Translations under genes and position numbers: made by a program | NCBI GenBank assembly: GCA_934662525.1 | Contig: CAKUKJ010000069.1 | Span: 1-9,375 of the forward strand | Direction of reading: 5' to 3' | Origin: an uncultured Coriobacteriales bacterium | GTDB taxonomy: Bacteria; Actinomycetota; Coriobacteriia; Coriobacteriales; UMGS124 | DNA length: 9,375 nt | Notes under the pieces: model-generated | Told to the model about the DNA's origin: nothing | Database searches by the model: none | What the model saw: the letters and a program-made list of their open reading frames with translations, nothing else | Shown: in pieces, positions 7,258 through 9,375 of the stretch | Position numbering within the stretch: position 1 is the first letter of the stretch | How the letters are laid out: every line of letters begins with the position of its first letter

Positions 7258-8745
7258 ATGATTTGCGGAAACACTGTCTCCCGTCGCTCCTTTGTCGCAG
7301 GCTCCACGGCCCTGGCCGCGTTGGCTGCCGTTGGCGTCAATGCGGGTCTTGCCCATGCCGACGGTCAGGCCGCCGGCGAGGCCCAGGAGTGCGACGTGCT
7401 CGTCATCGGCGGAGGCATCTCGGGCGCTTTGGCTGCTCTTTCGGCCGCCGACGCGGGTGCTGGCAGCGTCATCCTGTGCGAGAAGCAAGGCTTCATCGGC
7501 GGATCTGCGGCCCTCTCCAGCGGCTTCATGGTGACGGTGGACAACGACAACTTCCCTGAGACCATCGACGACTCTTGGGACAAGATGTCCTCGGTGCTCC
7601 ACGGCGTGCACGACCAGTCCCCCGACACCACCTATCCCACCTGGGATCGTCTCGAGGGCCTGTTTGCCCAGCAGAGCGCCACGATTGACTTCATGCTTGA
7701 CCTTGGCTTGACCGCCCAGTTCGACGAGAAGTCCACCGCCGTCACCATGTGGGACGGCAAGGGCGCAGGCATGATGGAGGGCCTCGCCAAGGCGATGGAC
7801 GACAACGCCGCCATCGAGGTCAAGCTGGAAAGCCCGGCTACGAAGTTGCTGGTAGACGATGGTGGCGCTGTGTGCGGCGCCGAGTTCGACGGCAAGGACG
7901 GCGCTTTCACCGTGAACGCCAAGAAGGTCGTCCTGGCCTGCGGCGGCGCCTCGCACAACGAGGAGATATTGCAGAGCTACATCCCTACGATCGGCGAGGT
8001 CGATTTGGACAACCAGTCTGCCGCAGGCAACACGGGCGACGGCTTCACGATGTGTGAGGAGCTGGGCGCGCAGCTGTACCCCAGCATGTCGCTTGAGGAG
8101 GGCGGCGCCACGACTGACGCCTCCTGGAAGACCGAGACTGGCTTCCGTCCCGGCGTAAACGACAAGCTCATCGTCGACGCGCAGGGTGCGCGCTTCACCA
8201 ACGAGGCCCCGTCGGGCTCCGGTGCCGGACAGATCCTCGTGTACTACATGGTGCAGCAGGGCTCGCCCAAGTACTGGTGCATCTATGATGCGGCCACGGC
8301 CGACGAGGACACCAAGACGGCCCTGGACAAAGGCGTCGAGATGGGCTGCGTGTGCTTTGGCGCCACGGCCGAGGAGCTCGCCGAGGCCATGGGCGCCGAC
8401 CCGGCGACGTTTGCCGACACGTTCGCGGCCTACCAGGACGCCTGCGCGGCAGGCGAGGATGCCGACTTCGGCAAGGCCGCCGAGAAGCTCGTGGCCTACG
8501 ATGACTCCGAGGGTCTCTATGCCATCTACATTCGCCCGAGCAGCTGGGGCACCATCGGCGGCGTGGTGACCGATGACGACTTCCATGCGCTCGACGAGGA
8601 CGGCGAGCCTATCGCCAACCTGTTCTGCGTGGGCGAGATGAGCAACCGCGAGTTCTTCAGCGTGTTCTACGTCGGCGGCAACTCGCTGGCGCTCAACTCG
8701 ACTGCCGGACGTTTGGCCGGCGCCACCGCTGTGGCGGAAATCTAA
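7258..8745 (+). CDS. Tat-exported FAD-dependent oxidoreductase, fumarate reductase/succinate dehydrogenase flavoprotein family (FAD_binding_2)
   Basis: This is a 495-aa protein starting at ATG 7258, with AAAGG at 7243-7247 as RBS. A Tat signal 'SRRSFVAG' (8-15) is followed by a hydrophobic stretch and a likely cut near ALAHA/DG (about 34). The FAD fold opens with 'CDVLVIGGGISGALAALSAADAG' (45-67), with the dinucleotide loop GGGISG and the acidic E75. The second FAD segment is 'KKVVLACGGAS' (222-232) and the C-terminal FAD motif is 'NLFCVGE' to 'GGNSLALNSTAGRLAG' (454-488). 'GARFTNE' (310-316) matches the GxRFxNE segment that holds the proton-donor Arg of soluble fumarate reductases. The usual HHTMGG is WGTIGG (430-435) and the usual GANRLGGNA is VFYVGGNSL (469-477), so the His and Arg that grip fumarate seem absent. 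It is probably an anaerobic-respiration reductase outside the membrane acting on another, perhaps bulkier, acceptor. No heme or FMN domain is fused, so electrons must come from a separate donor. Confidence 0.9.
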   Translation: MICGNTVSRRSFVAGSTALAALAAVGVNAGLAHADGQAAGEAQECDVLVIGGGISGALAALSAADAGAGSVILCEKQGFIGGSAALSSGFMVTVDNDNFPETIDDSWDKMSSVLHGVHDQSPDTTYPTWDRLEGLFAQQSATIDFMLDLGLTAQFDEKSTAVTMWDGKGAGMMEGLAKAMDDNAAIEVKLESPATKLLVDDGGAVCGAEFDGKDGAFTVNAKKVVLACGGASHNEEILQSYIPTIGEVDLDNQSAAGNTGDGFTMCEELGAQLYPSMSLEEGGATTDASWKTETGFRPGVNDKLIVDAQGARFTNEAPSGSGAGQILVYYMVQQGSPKYWCIYDAATADEDTKTALDKGVEMGCVCFGATAEELAEAMGADPATFADTFAAYQDACAAGEDADFGKAAEKLVAYDDSEGLYAIYIRPSSWGTIGGVVTDDDFHALDEDGEPIANLFCVGEMSNREFFSVFYVGGNSLALNSTAGRLAGATAVAEI

Positions 8746-8788
8746 CATCGGGCCATCTGCCTGCCCTTAGTGAGTCTTTGAGTTGGAT

Positions 8789-8823
8789 GGTGCGCGCGGG
8801 TAAGTCCACGCGCACCTTTTTTT
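8789..8823 (+). terminator. Rho-independent terminator after the flavoprotein gene
   Basis: GGTGCGCG (8789-8796) pairs perfectly with CGCGCACC (8809-8816) across a 12-nt loop, and seven T follow (8817-8823). It lies 44 bp after the flavoprotein stop codon and points to a transcript ending here. On the other strand there is no T-run, so it is one-directional. Confidence 0.9.
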
Positions 8824-9240
8824 ATGCGAGATGCTCGGCAAGTCGATTCGATCGTGCGGCCGTCACGAACCGGGTCGTGCTGGCTGAGTACGGTGTAGGT
8901 CTCAAACGGACCTGCGAGTTGTCCCCGACTTGTGCAAGAAAATCGCCGTCATCGGGTCTGACAGTAATGCGGCCATGCTTTGTCTCCTTGTCTGTCCCCG
9001 GCGGTGAGGAATGGTTGCCCGGCGATTTTGGATGAGATGTCCGTTTTGCCTGCAGTTTTTTAAGGTCGATACAAGCATGAGAATGGATACAGCGCATCTA
9101 CCTGGCATTTTTCTTGAAGTGCGACAGGGGGGTATTTAAACCTGCAGGCAAATCGGCATTCTCGTACAACTTTTAGGCGTACAGGGCGAGATTGGCGGGT
9201 GCGCGGCTGCTCAAGCATGGCTGATATGCGGTGCAGCTTT
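8824..9240. other. Intergenic stretch without a convincing gene
   Basis: No reading frame here looks like a protein by composition or recognisable motif. The base composition becomes less GC-rich toward the right. The only coding hint is on the minus strand: ATG 8976-8974 preceded by AAGGAG (8989-8984) at seven bases. It gives a 24-codon frame (MAALLSDPMTAIFLHKSG and six more residues) ending at TGA 8904-8902. Another frame of the same strand reads through the region as 'GRITVRPDDGDFLAQVGDNS' and onward, which may mean an eroded gene; I cannot name one. The stretch also holds the 15-bp inverted repeat listed separately. Confidence 0.4.
9041..9156. repeat. Inverted repeat, 15-bp arms about 86 bp apart
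   Basis: CCGTTTTGCCTGCAG at 9041-9055 is the reverse complement of CTGCAGGCAAATCGG at 9142-9156 with one mismatch in 15. Weaker similarity (about 6 of 10) continues outward on both sides, and T/A-rich sequence lies just inside both arms. It could be the ends of a small non-autonomous or decayed mobile element, or a long-range regulatory hairpin. No flanking target duplication was made out. Confidence 0.5.
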
Positions 9241-9244
9241 TCAA

Positions 9245-9262
9245 ATTAAGCATTGACTTAAT
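9245..9262. promoter_or_regulatory. Operator 1: ATTAAGCATTGACTTAAT palindrome overlapping the -35 box
   Basis: This 18-bp inverted repeat has six-base arms ATTAAG/CTTAAT and matches operator 2 (9290-9307) at 15 of 18 positions. It covers the -35 hexamer TTGACT, so a bound repressor would block RNA polymerase. Size and symmetry suit a TetR-, MarR- or ArsR-type dimer; which one cannot be told. Confidence 0.6.
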
Positions 9263-9280
9263 CAAATAGAGGTGTAAAGT
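9253..9280 (+). promoter_or_regulatory. Sigma-70 type promoter of the gene at 9351
   Basis: TTGACT (9253-9258; five of six to TTGACA) is followed after 16 bp by TAAAGT (9275-9280), which keeps the first, second, fourth and sixth bases of TATAAT. Transcription would begin near 9287, leaving a leader of about 64 nt before ATG 9351. The -35 lies inside operator 1 and the start abuts operator 2. Confidence 0.6.
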
Positions 9281-9289
9281 GTGCTCTAG

Positions 9290-9307
9290 ATTAAGCGTTT
9301 GCTTAAT
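9290..9307. promoter_or_regulatory. Operator 2: ATTAAGCGTTTGCTTAAT palindrome just past the transcription start
   Basis: Perfect seven-base arms ATTAAGC/GCTTAAT enclose GTTT. The centre is 45 bp from that of operator 1. Its place right after the predicted start is usual for a repressor site, and the paired sites could bind cooperatively or through a loop. Confidence 0.65.
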
Positions 9308-9350
9308 TATGAGGCAGACGACAGGAAGTGGAAGGAGGGGGGTCTCCGGG

Positions 9351-9375
9351 ATGGACATCTGCAAGGTCTTCAAGG
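9351..9375 (+). CDS. Start of an unidentified gene, cut by the window end
   Basis: ATG 9351 opens a frame reading M-D-I-C-K-V-F-K to the window edge. A strong RBS GGAGGGGGG (9334-9342) stands eight bases ahead, and a promoter with two operators lies upstream at 9245-9307. Eight residues are too few to name a product. The operator layout suggests a tightly repressed gene, possibly the repressor itself or a transporter it controls. Confidence 0.5.

Noticed and set aside
5938..8745. Heme or multiheme cytochrome subunit among the exported proteins
   Set aside because: No CXXCH motif is present in either protein; CDLDC in the first is not a heme-binding pattern.
7234..8748. 504-codon open frame on the minus strand covering the whole flavoprotein gene
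   Set aside because: It mirrors the strong third-position GC of the flavoprotein and its composition is rich in His, Val, Gly and Arg as for antisense shadows; the sense protein has FAD motifs and a Tat signal.
8778..9035. 85-codon plus-strand frame after the flavoprotein
   Set aside because: It starts before and runs through the stem and T-run of the terminator, has no RBS and no protein-like pattern.
9173..9373. 66-codon minus-strand frame at the window end
   Set aside because: It runs through both operators and the promoter, and its composition follows AT-rich non-coding sequence.
1..9375. CRISPR array, tRNA or rRNA gene
   Set aside because: No regularly spaced repeats, tRNA cloverleaf pattern or rRNA-like sequence was seen on either strand.

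Overview
The window is GC-rich (by eye above 60%) and codes densely, with strong GC-ending codon use. It carries two large LuxR-type regulators whose HTH is fused to a many-pass membrane domain, and a Tat-exported flavoprotein of the fumarate-reductase family. This combination is typical of gut anaerobes of the class Coriobacteriia, family Eggerthellaceae (Eggerthella, Gordonibacter, Adlercreutzia, Slackia and relatives). The assignment is an inference from gene content; no marker gene is present.

Layout, left to right. (1) 1-501, +: the 3' end of an ABC-3 family metal-ion permease (ZnuB/MntB-like). (2) 592-2364, +: a membrane LuxR-type regulator. (3) 2440-4038, +: an 'AAA-ATPase-like plus PD-(D/E)XK' gene split by one in-frame amber codon at 3610-3612. 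The ATPase part is 2440-3612 and the orphaned nuclease part 3613-4038. (4) 4083-5558, -: a second membrane LuxR-type regulator, convergent with the split gene. (5) 5559-5937: a 379-bp divergent control region with palindromes and a repeated decamer. (6) 5938-7215 and 7258-8745, +: two genes 42 bp apart, both with twin-arginine signal peptides. The first is an unrecognised 425-aa exported protein and the second a 495-aa FAD-dependent reductase. A strong intrinsic terminator at 8789-8823 closes them. (7) 8824-9350: a non-coding stretch holding a 15-bp inverted repeat and, near its end, a promoter bracketed by two nearly identical 18-bp palindromic operators. (8) 9351-9375, +: the first codons of a further gene.

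The most coherent system is the divergent trio 4083-8745: a membrane LuxR regulator opposite an exported partner protein and an exported flavoprotein. The flavoprotein keeps FAD-binding features and the position of the proton-donating Arg of fumarate reductases. It appears to have lost the residues that hold the fumarate carboxylates, so a different electron acceptor is likely. The regulator probably senses that compound or a related signal and controls the pair. No heme-binding CXXCH motif, FMN-binding domain or cytochrome is encoded here, so the electron source is not visible.
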